Source: Methanospirillum hungatei (GTDB lineage Archaea; Halobacteriota; Methanomicrobia; Methanomicrobiales; Methanospirillaceae). Taken from it: a stretch of DNA of 64,000 nucleotides. Below, piece after piece: positions 28,063 to 36,717 of this stretch (the stretch's first letter is position 1; each line of letters opens with the position of its first letter). Position numbers and translations under genes: made by a program. The notes beneath the pieces were generated by a model that saw only the letters and a list, made by a program, of their open reading frames with translations, was not told where the DNA came from and ran no database searches. The DNA lies in assembly GCF_019263745.1 (NCBI RefSeq), contig NZ_CP077107.1, forward strand, positions 372,001 through 436,000. The letters are read 5' to 3'.

Positions 28063-28081
28063 CTTATGTGTTACACATAAG
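28063..28081. promoter_or_regulatory. Perfect 19-bp palindrome in the divergent promoter
   Basis: CTTATGTGT-T-ACACATAAG is exactly symmetric (9-1-9). It lies 64 bp from the HTH-PAS start and 70 bp before the COG1361 start. A TATA-like ATTATATG lies 10 bp downstream toward the exporter operon. Partial half sites (ACACAAATAAG near 28021, TATGTG near 28093) flank it. It is a strong operator candidate for the neighbouring regulator. Confidence 0.7.
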
Positions 28082-28150
28082 GCAAAGTATTATATGTGCA
28101 ACAATACCACGACATAATACACAAAGAAGTCGAACTTAGGTGTAACAGAT

Positions 28151-29500
28151 ATGTCATATCTTATGAATTCATGTAATATTTCTCGAAAATTACCGGAATA
28201 TACCCGTGTTTTGAGCATTTTTCTCATTGGGGTATGTTTAGCTGTATTTTGTGCATCACCGGTCATGGCCGGAACAAAATATCTCTCAGGTGAACCAAAT
28301 CTTTCAGTTGCGATCTCTGGAATTAATGAATTCACTCCGGGAACTACCGTAGAACTTCCCATTCTGATTGAAAACAGCGGGCTTAATCACATGAAGATGG
28401 TACAGTCCGGGATTGTTGACCGGGATGATGTACCTTCTACAGCAAAAATGGTCCGTGTCACCCTACTTCCAGATGGCGCTCCGATTCTTGTAAAATCAGA
28501 TACCCAAATGGTTGGTGACATTTCAGGATCAGAATCCAAACCAGTTAAGTTCCAGATACGAGTAAAGGATGATGGTCAGGCAGGAACGTATAGTTTACCG
28601 GTTCAGATTGAATATACTTATCTTGCATCTGCAGAACAGGTAGGAACAGACAGTGTTGTAAACCGTTACAATACAAAGAAACTTAATTTGAATGTACCAT
28701 TTATAGTTCGTTCAGCGATCAATCTTGATGTTGTCAACGTAACTCCTGAAGATATTAATGCAGGTGGTGAAGGTTTTGTTACCATCACCCTGAAAAACAG
28801 TGGTGCTGATACCGGTCGAAAGGCAATTGCAAAATTAACTAGATCTGGAGATTCTCCGGTCGTACCAGTAGACAGTACTGTTTATATTGGTGAGTTTAAA
28901 CCAGGAGATGAGTTTGAGGCTAAATTTAAAGTATCAGTTACCCGTGATGCAGAACCCCAGGACTATCCACTTGAAGTAATGGTTACTTACCAGAATGCTG
29001 ATGGGGAAACCCTTGATACAACGGCAGAAAATATTGGTATTCCGGTTGGCGGTAAGATTAAATTTTCAATGGTAAATGATCCACCACAAGTAAAAGCTGG
29101 TGGAAAACAGATTGTTGAAGTAGAATATCGCAATGATGGTGATGCTATTGCATACAGTGCAGAAGCTCGTATCAGTGCAGTGGATCCATTCTCAAGTGAT
29201 GATGATCTTGCGTATCTTGGAGATGTCAAACCTGGTGAAAGTGCTGTTGCAAAGTTTAAGATGACAACGACCTCTGATGCAATTGAAAAGACCTATGGTC
29301 TTGATTCAGAAATCAGATATCGTGATGCATTAGATAATAGTCAGATATCCGACACTATCAAAGTACAAGTCATGGTTACAAAGCCAGACGGACTTTCCGC
29401 AATAATATCAAATCCAATCGTCATTGCAGTAATCCTGCTGATTATCATTGGTGCTGCATACCGGTACCATACTACCCGAAGGAAATCAGGGTCTGCATAA
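28151..29500 (+). CDS. COG1361-type membrane-anchored surface protein
   Basis: This 449-aa protein has an N-terminal signal/TM segment (SIFLIGVCLAVFCASPVMAG). Three to four CARDB/NEW3-like beta domains follow (TVELPILIENSGLNHMKM; EGFVTITLKNSGADTGR; KQIVEVEYRNDGDAIAYSAE), and a C-terminal TM helix with a basic end (PIVIAVILLIIIGAAYRYHT). The topology places the beta domains outside the membrane. Its gene precedes an RND-family exporter by 22 bp, and a similar protein precedes an ABC exporter at 35470. This suggests an accessory or adaptor role in export; that role is inference. Confidence 0.82.
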   Translation: MSYLMNSCNISRKLPEYTRVLSIFLIGVCLAVFCASPVMAGTKYLSGEPNLSVAISGINEFTPGTTVELPILIENSGLNHMKMVQSGIVDRDDVPSTAKMVRVTLLPDGAPILVKSDTQMVGDISGSESKPVKFQIRVKDDGQAGTYSLPVQIEYTYLASAEQVGTDSVVNRYNTKKLNLNVPFIVRSAINLDVVNVTPEDINAGGEGFVTITLKNSGADTGRKAIAKLTRSGDSPVVPVDSTVYIGEFKPGDEFEAKFKVSVTRDAEPQDYPLEVMVTYQNADGETLDTTAENIGIPVGGKIKFSMVNDPPQVKAGGKQIVEVEYRNDGDAIAYSAEARISAVDPFSSDDDLAYLGDVKPGESAVAKFKMTTTSDAIEKTYGLDSEIRYRDALDNSQISDTIKVQVMVTKPDGLSAIISNPIVIAVILLIIIGAAYRYHTTRRKSGSA

Positions 29501-29522
29501 GGAACCTCCTTGGAGATCCACC

Positions 29523-31766
29523 ATGCGTTCCATTTTTGAAAGTATCTCCAGTCTGATTGTAAATAAACCAAAAATTGTTTTTGGCGTTCTTTTTCTGGTT
29601 TTTATTACCTCTGTAATAGGCATGTCAATGCTTACAATGCAGACTGGAAATGATACATATCTTGATAAAAACACCCCGAAAGGGATTGCATTTTCTCATT
29701 ATGAAGATACATTCAGCCAGGATACCCTGGTCATTCTTATTGAAAGTAATGATCCGTTAAGTCCGGATGTTATCAAATATTTAGATCAAATCTCCAGGCC
29801 TCTCCAAAATCTGCAATATATCTCCTCAGTATCAAGTATTGCAGATCTTGTTAAACAAGCAAATGATGGAGAAATACCTCGTTCTTCTGGAGAGATTAAA
29901 AAGTTAAAAGAATCGATTCCTTCTGAAGTATTAGAAAGATACATTCCTTCAAACCTGCTGACCATGATGATGATTAAGCTGGATGTGGGAATGACAGAAC
30001 AAAAACAAAAGAGTGTCATGAATAATGTTCGCTCTTTTCTAGATAGTACCTCACCTCCACCAGGAGTTACTGTTACTTTAACCGGAAATCCAGTATTCCA
30101 GCAGGAAATGGGTGATGAACTGAGTAAATCCATGGGAACCCTGATTATGGGAGCTATGGTTCTCATGGTTATCGTTCTTGGACTTCTCTTTGCATATGTC
30201 AGTCATCGGTTTATTCCTGTTCTTATTGTAGCCATTGGTCTTATTCTTACCTTCGGGATAATGGGGCTATTTGGAGTAAGTATAAATACCGCGGTAATAG
30301 CTGCATTTCCTGTGTTGATTGGACTTGGTATCGATTACGCTATTCAATTTCATGCAAGACTTGAGGAAGAGGCTAGGAAAGGATCACTTGCTGATGCTGT
30401 CAGGATGACAATAACAAGAACCGGACCTGCGGTAATGTTTGCAATGCTCGCAACTACTATGGGTTTTATTGCAATGTTCATATCTCCTGTTCCCATGATA
30501 CGATCTTTTGGTCTGGTTGCGATAATAGGAGTTGTCGTCTGTTATTTCACTTCACTCATAGGAATTCCCCTGATTGCAGTATTAATTAAATATAAACCAA
30601 AAGGAAAAATTGGCGAAGAAAAACCAACCAAAGCAGATATGGTTCTTTCAAAAACTGCTGTTGCAATAGCAAAAAATCCGGTTCCTATTTTGATGATAGC
30701 GGTACTTTTTGCATTTATCGGTCTGCAGGTTGATTCAACAATACCTATTTCAACAAGTGAACGGACTTTTGTTCCTTCTGACATGCCGGCAAAAATATCG
30801 ATGGACAAAGTAAGCAGAACTATTGGATCTACTACTCCTGTTCCTGTCCTAATTGCCGGTGATAATGTTCTCTCTCCTGATGTGCTCAAATGGATAGAAT
30901 CGTATCAACAAAATGAATTAAAATTGTATATGGAAATTACTGGTTCAACCAGTATTGTCGATTATATCAAAATTTATAATAATGGAACAATTCCATCTAC
31001 CCAATTTGAGATAGAAGAAGTCATCACAAAAATACCGGAAGGTATTAGAAATGAGTTTGTAAACGGACGGACAGAAACAGTCATCGAATTTTCTACAAAA
31101 CGTCTTGAAATGCCACAACAGGATGAATTAAAGACACAGATGAATAATGATCTGATTCTGCTTACCCCACCTCCGGGAATAAAGGCTTCAATTACCGGAA
31201 GTTTTGATCTATTTACCACGCTGATTTCAGATATTGCGGAAAGCAAAGAACAGATGACTTTGCTTGGATTTGTTCTTATCGTTGCATTCCTTGCTCTCAT
31301 TTATCGAAAAATTCATGCCGTCACTCCCATCGTTCCTATCGTCTGTATTGTTGGTTGGAATGCTGTTGCAATGCTCATTCTTAATATCGATTATACACCA
31401 ATGACTGCCTGTCTTGGATCAATGACTATCGGAGTAGCTGCTGAATATACAATCCTTATCATGGAGCGATATTTAGAAGAGCGGGAGACTGCTGCAAGTA
31501 CTATTGATGCCATCAGGGAAAGTGTACGAAAAATCGGGTCAGCCATCATGGTATCAGGATTTGCAACGTTCTTTGGATTTTCAGCACTCATGTTGTCAAA
31601 TTTTAATATGATCAGTAATTTTGGTCTGACAACTGTTATTGCGGTATTGTTCTCTTTAATCGGAGCTGTTGCAATCATGCCTGCAGTATTATCTGTTCTT
31701 GATGAATTGATTCACGATGTTCATGATATAGAAGATCGGGTTCTTCATCATCCTCATAAAGAATAA
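29523..31766 (+). CDS. RND/MMPL-family transporter (HAE3 type)
   Basis: This 747-aa membrane protein is read from ATG 29523 (GGAGATCC before it; an in-frame TTG at 29448 would overlap the upstream gene). It has two internally repeated halves, each with one TM, a large external loop and five TMs. The sterol-sensing/RND core is visible in PVLIGLGIDYAIQFHARLEE (helix 4, Asp in the proton path) and its counterpart GSMTIGVAAEYTILIMERYL. Proton-driven export of lipophilic compounds or lipids is the usual activity. It is probably co-transcribed with the COG1361 gene and controlled from the palindrome at 28063. Confidence 0.88.
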   Translation: MRSIFESISSLIVNKPKIVFGVLFLVFITSVIGMSMLTMQTGNDTYLDKNTPKGIAFSHYEDTFSQDTLVILIESNDPLSPDVIKYLDQISRPLQNLQYISSVSSIADLVKQANDGEIPRSSGEIKKLKESIPSEVLERYIPSNLLTMMMIKLDVGMTEQKQKSVMNNVRSFLDSTSPPPGVTVTLTGNPVFQQEMGDELSKSMGTLIMGAMVLMVIVLGLLFAYVSHRFIPVLIVAIGLILTFGIMGLFGVSINTAVIAAFPVLIGLGIDYAIQFHARLEEEARKGSLADAVRMTITRTGPAVMFAMLATTMGFIAMFISPVPMIRSFGLVAIIGVVVCYFTSLIGIPLIAVLIKYKPKGKIGEEKPTKADMVLSKTAVAIAKNPVPILMIAVLFAFIGLQVDSTIPISTSERTFVPSDMPAKISMDKVSRTIGSTTPVPVLIAGDNVLSPDVLKWIESYQQNELKLYMEITGSTSIVDYIKIYNNGTIPSTQFEIEEVITKIPEGIRNEFVNGRTETVIEFSTKRLEMPQQDELKTQMNNDLILLTPPPGIKASITGSFDLFTTLISDIAESKEQMTLLGFVLIVAFLALIYRKIHAVTPIVPIVCIVGWNAVAMLILNIDYTPMTACLGSMTIGVAAEYTILIMERYLEERETAASTIDAIRESVRKIGSAIMVSGFATFFGFSALMLSNFNMISNFGLTTVIAVLFSLIGAVAIMPAVLSVLDELIHDVHDIEDRVLHHPHKE

Positions 31767-31774
31767 TTTTTTTT
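31767..31774 (+). terminator. T-tract terminator candidate
   Basis: A run of eight T follows the last codon of the RND gene, in line with archaeal oligo-T termination. Confidence 0.45.
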
Positions 31775-32256
31775 CTGATATCACAACTACCTGTAATACC
31801 AATCAAATACTCTTGACCAGGAGTGATAAGATGGATGTCAGGATAACATGAATAGGATTCATAATTGCTCTGGTTTAATCCATCTTTGGCTCGTATAAAT
31901 TTCGAGGTTCTAAAAAATTGAAGATAACAAATCAATTTTGGCAATTTTTAATAATTTTAAAAAAAACCAAGATGTATTATGGTTTGTATAGTGATGGAAA
32001 TCAGGGACAATAGTATATTTTCTGGGTAAATTTATTAAATATTTACTCGATTGTTATTTTTCAGATCATCAAAACCAACTACTTAGAGAGATGAACGTTT
32101 TTCAAATTTGCATCATTTAGAGTTATGATAGTTCCGATATAACCCTGGTTTTAAAACGAATATCTCACTTTCTTTCAGAAAAAATTCCATTAAGCGAAAC
32201 TTTCCTGATATGGGCTAAGATCAATTACTTGTCTTCAAAAATTGAGAAATAATAGT
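31775..32256. other. Intergenic region without recognised features
   Basis: About 480 bp of AT-rich DNA lie between convergent transcription units. I found no coding frame resembling a protein and no strong inverted repeat. Confidence 0.5.
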
Positions 32257-32769
32257 TTAATCTCCATAATTTAATTTTCGTTTGATTTCTGTCCATAAAC
32301 TAACCAGAGAAAGGCTAATGAGATTAAGTGTTGTTGCACTGTACCATAGAATAGCTTCAGTCTGGTTAAGATAGATAATCCATCCGGACCATAAAGCAAG
32401 GCAAATTATTGAAAAAGTGATAAGGGTATCAAAGGCCAGAAATATTGTCGATACATCCAGGATCTTTCCGAGTTGGGCAAGAGTGCAAAATTCGATTTTA
32501 TCATCAAGGTTACATATATCATATCCTGCCCTGGTGAGATTCATCAAAAGGTCAGCACCAGCCCATATTATTAAAATCCAACCGAGATAGATAAACAATG
32601 GCTGATTATGAATCCCTGATGCCCGAATAAACTGAATTCCGAATAATATTTTAAATAAACAAAAAGGTACGCCAATTGTTAAAGATAAAAATGCAGGGCG
32701 GGTAAAAAAAGATGGATCTGGTTTTAGACTCTTTTCCTTCCCAGAACTCTCTTCTAAGTCAGACTCCAT
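32257..32769 (-). CDS. Four-helix membrane protein, hypothetical
   Basis: This 170-aa protein has four hydrophobic segments (SLTIGVPFCLFKILFG; FIYLGWILIIWAGADLLMNL; STIFLAFDTLITFSIICLAL; LWYSATTLNLISLSLVSLW) and a charged N-terminal tail. The loop CNLDDKIEFCTLAQLGKIL contains two Cys. I do not recognise the family. It is 47 bp downstream of the DUF4013-like gene on the same strand, so the two may be an operon. Confidence 0.6.
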   Translation of the reverse strand: MESDLEESSGKEKSLKPDPSFFTRPAFLSLTIGVPFCLFKILFGIQFIRASGIHNQPLFIYLGWILIIWAGADLLMNLTRAGYDICNLDDKIEFCTLAQLGKILDVSTIFLAFDTLITFSIICLALWSGWIIYLNQTEAILWYSATTLNLISLSLVSLWTEIKRKLNYGD

Positions 32770-32816
32770 ATCCTTATGGATATATCCTGTTTATGCTATA
32801 AGAAGTAATGAGGGGA

Positions 32817-33494
32817 TTATTCCCCTGATTCTTCATACAACAGGGTAAAGTATCGGGATTCAAAAATGGTGACTAAAGGCCAGAGGAATAATGCAATGAT
32901 AATGCCAATGTACGGAGCTTCTATTATCAGATTGATGAGCATCCCCAGGATAAAGGAGATAACGTAGATGATAATTAGGGCAATGATGTAGGTTCCCCAT
33001 CCGATCTTTCCAATTGTCTTTAAAATCTCACTGAAATTGAAGACCTCTAAAAACCGGTTCGTTCGTGCCATTCTGATGATACCGATAGTAAATAACAGGG
33101 TAACAATAATCCCAAGGATGATTGCTACGATTACTCCTCCGATGACCGGCATCAGGAGTGGGAGAAAAGCATCAAAATTCAATTCAGTAGTTTCAGAAGT
33201 TACCTGATTGATAAATTCCATAAAAACCGGGATAAAGGTAATGACAAGGACAATGATCACCGGAATTGAGTATATGAGTCCTGCAACGAGGTACTTGATT
33301 CCATCTATAAACCGTCTGACCCAGTCGTTACAATCTGGAGGGACAGAATTTCCCCGGAATATGTCCATAACATACCCTCCAAGAAGAGGAAAAATTATTG
33401 TCCAGACAGCAAGAATAAACCAACGCTTCCAATAACCCCATACTGTATCATGGGTAAATTGTGCTGCATCTAACAGTGCATTTTTATAATCCAT
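32817..33494 (-). CDS. DUF4013-family membrane protein
   Basis: This 225-aa protein has an amphipathic N-terminus (MDYKNALLDAAQFTHDTVWG). Five to six TM helices follow, including FILAVWTIIFPLLGGYVMDI and LVAGLIYSIPVIIVLVITFI, and two C-terminal hydrophobic stretches. The pattern fits archaeal DUF4013 proteins of unknown function. It is divergent from the PadR operon, with a 19-bp inverted repeat between them. No enzymatic or transport motif is visible. Confidence 0.65.
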   Translation of the reverse strand: MDYKNALLDAAQFTHDTVWGYWKRWFILAVWTIIFPLLGGYVMDIFRGNSVPPDCNDWVRRFIDGIKYLVAGLIYSIPVIIVLVITFIPVFMEFINQVTSETTELNFDAFLPLLMPVIGGVIVAIILGIIVTLLFTIGIIRMARTNRFLEVFNFSEILKTIGKIGWGTYIIALIIIYVISFILGMLINLIIEAPYIGIIIALFLWPLVTIFESRYFTLLYEESGE

Positions 33495-33623
33495 AATCTG
33501 TCAGGAAAAGGTTAGAATATGTCCCATATAAGTGTATCTTAGAGAATTCTTATGAAATTTCATTCATTATCTCCAGTTTTGTCAGGAAATCATTTAATAG
33601 GACTATGTACAAGTATTATTCAC

Positions 33624-33642
33624 TATCTTGTAATGCAAGATA
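33624..33642. promoter_or_regulatory. Inverted repeat upstream of padR
   Basis: TATCTTG-TAATG-CAAGATA is a perfect 7-5-7 inverted repeat ending 85 bp before the PadR start codon, in the divergent region. PadR proteins usually bind symmetric sites in their own promoters, so this is a candidate operator for autoregulation and for the exporter operon. Confidence 0.6.
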
Positions 33643-33727
33643 CCTCAAAAGAAAAGGAAGCTGAAAATTAACAAATGATAGAGGAGTATTTCTGGTCATT
33701 TTATTACAGATCTGACGTGGGGAAGGT

Positions 33728-34054
33728 ATGAACGCGCAATTCAAGAAAGGTATTTTGGATATGTGTGTCATGGCGTTGCTTGGTCTACGGGACCGGTATG
33801 GATATGAACTGGTTCATGAAATTTCTGAACGGTTTGAGATATCAGAAGGAAGTATCTATCCACTTCTTCGTCGTCTCTTAACAGAAGGATATGTCACCAC
33901 ATATCTCCAGGAATCGGATGAAGGACCTGCAAGAAAGTACTATTCACTTACAAAGCACGGAATTATAGCCCGTGATGAATTAATTCGGGATTGGAATGAA
34001 TTTTCGGCTGCAGTAAGCGATCTCATCGGAGAAATGACCAATGCAGAAAAATGA
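33728..34054 (+). CDS. PadR family transcriptional regulator
   Basis: This 108-aa winged helix is of the short PadR-s2 type. KGILDMCVMALLGLRDRYGY is the family hallmark, ISEGSIYPLLRRLLTEGYV is the recognition helix region, and PARKYYSLT is the wing. It normally represses a neighbouring transporter operon and releases DNA on binding a drug or phenolic compound. Its stop overlaps the next start by 14 nt. The module PadR-HAAS-toastrack is a known envelope-stress arrangement in bacteria. Confidence 0.9.
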   Translation: MNAQFKKGILDMCVMALLGLRDRYGYELVHEISERFEISEGSIYPLLRRLLTEGYVTTYLQESDEGPARKYYSLTKHGIIARDELIRDWNEFSAAVSDLIGEMTNAEK

Positions 34055-34622
34055 ATATTTGAGTAAATTAGATTTATCATTATCAGGAATTTCAGAATCT
34101 GAAAGAAAGGACATACTTGCAGATTATGTAGAACATTTTGAAATGGGTGTTCTGGATGGTAGAACTGAAGAAGAAATATCTGAATCATTAGGAGATCCCC
34201 GGAGTATTGGGAAAGAGTATACCGCGGTATCCCTGGTTAAAAAGGCTGAAAATTCTCCGTCAGCTGGTGGTCTTGGAAGAGCAATACTTGCAACTATTGG
34301 TCTTGGACTTTTTAATTTGATAGTTGTACTCATTCCTTTTATTTGTATAATCACAATTCTTGCTGTATTATTAGTTATCGGGTTTTCTTTTTGCTGTGCA
34401 GGACCGATTCTCACAGGAGGAGCAGTCCTGGAAATGCTTGGAATTGTCACAGGTATACTCTTTTTCTCAGTACATGCAGCTATATTTTTGGGCATTGGAC
34501 TCACCTGTCTGGGATTATTAATCATAATCGGAGAATTCTGGCTGGCACGTCTTTTGTATCGTATAGGTATTATATATCTGAAATGGAATATCGCGGTCAT
34601 TCATGGGAGTGAAAGCATATGA
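34041..34622 (+). CDS. HAAS/DUF1700-family membrane protein
   Basis: This 193-aa protein has an N-terminal alpha-helical HAAS signature (residues 1-60: KNEYLSKLDLSLSGISESER, DYVEHFEMGVLDGRTEEEI, ESLGDPRSIGKEY). Four TM helices follow, with a glycine-rich GRAILATIGLGLFNLIVVLI. HAAS proteins pair with PadR regulators and link them to membrane state. The gene overlaps padR upstream and the toastrack gene downstream (ATGA), so the three are tightly co-expressed. Confidence 0.85.
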   Translation: MQKNEYLSKLDLSLSGISESERKDILADYVEHFEMGVLDGRTEEEISESLGDPRSIGKEYTAVSLVKKAENSPSAGGLGRAILATIGLGLFNLIVVLIPFICIITILAVLLVIGFSFCCAGPILTGGAVLEMLGIVTGILFFSVHAAIFLGIGLTCLGLLIIIGEFWLARLLYRIGIIYLKWNIAVIHGSESI

Positions 34623-35374
34623 TATCATTTCATCCTCCAAATTTGAAACATCTGTTTTGCTGGCTTTTCATTATAATGATACTGAGCTTTGGGATAGGTG
34701 GAGTGCTTTTGGTTCTTGAGACAGATAAAAACTATTCCAACCGTGATGGATATTCAGAATTTGTTATTCCCTCTCAGGGAGTTGAGAAAGCCAGGATTAA
34801 TCTTGCTATAGAAACTGGAACCGTCAATATTTCCGGGCAATCGATGGATGATATACTCTATGGGAAGGTGCATGTCGATACGAAACGTTATCTCCCTCAC
34901 CTTACTCATTCAGAAACTAATGGAACGGTTAACATAGCTATTGATCGTCCATCAGATCTTTTTCATAATATCATCGGTGGAGAAGAAAGCTGGGAATTTC
35001 AGCTTCAAAATCAGACCCCGATAAGTCTTATCCTTTCCATTGCAACAGGGGACATTCGATTACAACCCGGTAATGCACAAATTTCAGAAATGGTTCTTGA
35101 ATGTGGTGCCGGATCTGTTTTTCTTGATTTGCAGGATTATATGGGAGACACTCTTCCGGTACGGATTGATAATGGAGCTGGAGAAATTACAGTTCTGTTT
35201 CCAGAAAAATCTCATGTTTCAGTAGCACTTGAAAGAGCTCTTGGAAATCTAGTAATGTCGGGATTTACAGGAAATGAACATGGATATTATCACGAAACTG
35301 ATGATCCAAATGCACCTGCCATACATGTGACTATTTCACAAGGAATTGGAGATTTAACCTTAAAAACTATCTAA
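34619..35374 (+). CDS. DUF4097/toastrack adhesin-like protein
   Basis: This 251-aa protein has one N-terminal TM helix (LFCWLFIIMILSFGIGGVLL) and a beta-solenoid-like external part. The repeats include INLAIETGTVNISG, LILSIATGDIRLQPGN and VRIDNGAGEITVLFPEKS, typical of DUF4097/LiaF-LiaG toastrack domains. In bacteria this domain is an envelope sensor associated with HAAS and PadR. The external domain could sense surface damage and pass it to the HAAS protein. The family link is fairly clear; the signalling role is inferred. Confidence 0.7.
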   Translation: MISFHPPNLKHLFCWLFIIMILSFGIGGVLLVLETDKNYSNRDGYSEFVIPSQGVEKARINLAIETGTVNISGQSMDDILYGKVHVDTKRYLPHLTHSETNGTVNIAIDRPSDLFHNIIGGEESWEFQLQNQTPISLILSIATGDIRLQPGNAQISEMVLECGAGSVFLDLQDYMGDTLPVRIDNGAGEITVLFPEKSHVSVALERALGNLVMSGFTGNEHGYYHETDDPNAPAIHVTISQGIGDLTLKTI

Positions 35375-35469
35375 AATTCAACATAAAACCGATGACCAGA
35401 GGATTTCAAATACCGAACAGAAAAGATGGAATAAATGAATAAAGAGTACATAAGTTACGAAAGATCATT

Positions 35470-36717
35470 ATGAATAAAAGTAAAGAATTCAAGAAAATAG
35501 GAAGACGATTTTTAATCGGAGCGATTTTCCTATTTATCATCGCATGTATTCTTCCCTTTTCATCAGCCGCACCGCAGGTATCAGTAATCGTGAGTGATTA
35601 CAAGGTCTCTCCTGCTGTGCTTCTTCCAGGAGAAGAAGGAACACTGACTATTACCTTAAAAAGTATTGCTTCAGGGACAACGACAAGCTCTGTATCGTAT
35701 GGACTGGATGTCAGCCAGACGACATCCAGTATTACTCCATATATTGACAGTGTGATTTTAAAATCCAAAGATTTTGATATTCTTGGAGGAGATTCTAAAT
35801 TTGAAGGAAATATTGGACCCGATCAGGCTGTTCCGATTACATTCCTGATTCGTGCACCACAAAAAAGCGGCATGTATTTTCCAGAAGTATGGATACGAGT
35901 CCGTGATGGTCAAAGTCTGAAATATCCGGTTCCAGTCAATGTAAACACACAAATATCTGTATTAAGGACTCCTTCTCTTGGACTTGAGAATACTTTTCCA
36001 GAACCAGTAAAACCTGGAACAAAAATTGAAGGAACAATTACAATTTCAAATGAAGGATCTACTCAGGCTGATAATATTCGGGTTTTTGTAAATGGCACTC
36101 CACCGATGGCGATACCTGCTGGTATTAGTTCTTTTATGATAGATCGTCTTTCTTCAGGTATGTCAAAAGAAAAGAATCTCTCAATACTTATAGATAAAAA
36201 CACTCCAACCGGAATTATAGAAATACCTGTCAGGATGACCTATGCTCTTCTTGATGGCAGCATCATAGAGGATGCCGGATCTATTGGTCTGGATGTCAGA
36301 GGTGAATCAGAGATCAGTATAACATCAGTTGAAACCACACCATCCAGAGTAAAACCTGGAGAACCTTTTGATCTTATTATCCGGGTTCAAAATACCGGAA
36401 CTGGAGAAGCAAAATCTGTCAGTGCCACAGTAGATCTCCCGATACAGGGTGCAAAAGAGGCTTTTATCGGACGCATTAAATCAGGAAATGATGCCCCTGC
36501 AACCTTTGTTCTTGAAGGAACCGAAGCAGGAGAGTACTCCTATCATACGACAATCACGTATGTTGATGACTGGGGTACTCATACTCTGGACAAAGACCTA
36601 GTGTTGACTGTTGCAAATGGAGAGGATTCATCTGGTCTTATGATTTTGATTCTCATTCTTCTCATAGCCGGTGCAGGCGGATTCTATTATATGAGGCGTA
36701 AAAACGAGGATAACTGA
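35470..36717 (+). CDS. COG1361-type surface protein of an ABC exporter operon
   Basis: This 415-aa protein has a signal/TM helix (GAIFLFIIACILPFSSAA), three CARDB/NEW3-like beta domains (GEEGTLTITLKSIAS; GTKIEGTITISNEGST; GEPFDLIIRVQNTGTGEA) and a C-terminal TM helix (GLMILILILLIAGAGGFYYM) with a basic tail. Architecture and orientation equal the protein at 28151. Its stop overlaps the start of the FtsX-type permease by one base, so the two are translationally coupled. It probably works with the permease outside the membrane, in the place that MacA-type adaptors take in bacteria; this is inference. Confidence 0.82.
   Translation: MNKSKEFKKIGRRFLIGAIFLFIIACILPFSSAAPQVSVIVSDYKVSPAVLLPGEEGTLTITLKSIASGTTTSSVSYGLDVSQTTSSITPYIDSVILKSKDFDILGGDSKFEGNIGPDQAVPITFLIRAPQKSGMYFPEVWIRVRDGQSLKYPVPVNVNTQISVLRTPSLGLENTFPEPVKPGTKIEGTITISNEGSTQADNIRVFVNGTPPMAIPAGISSFMIDRLSSGMSKEKNLSILIDKNTPTGIIEIPVRMTYALLDGSIIEDAGSIGLDVRGESEISITSVETTPSRVKPGEPFDLIIRVQNTGTGEAKSVSATVDLPIQGAKEAFIGRIKSGNDAPATFVLEGTEAGEYSYHTTITYVDDWGTHTLDKDLVLTVANGEDSSGLMILILILLIAGAGGFYYMRRKNEDN

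Noticed and set aside
31675-31944. 89-codon minus-strand frame at the RND gene end
   Set aside because: Half of it is antisense to the RND coding sequence and the rest has no protein-like pattern.
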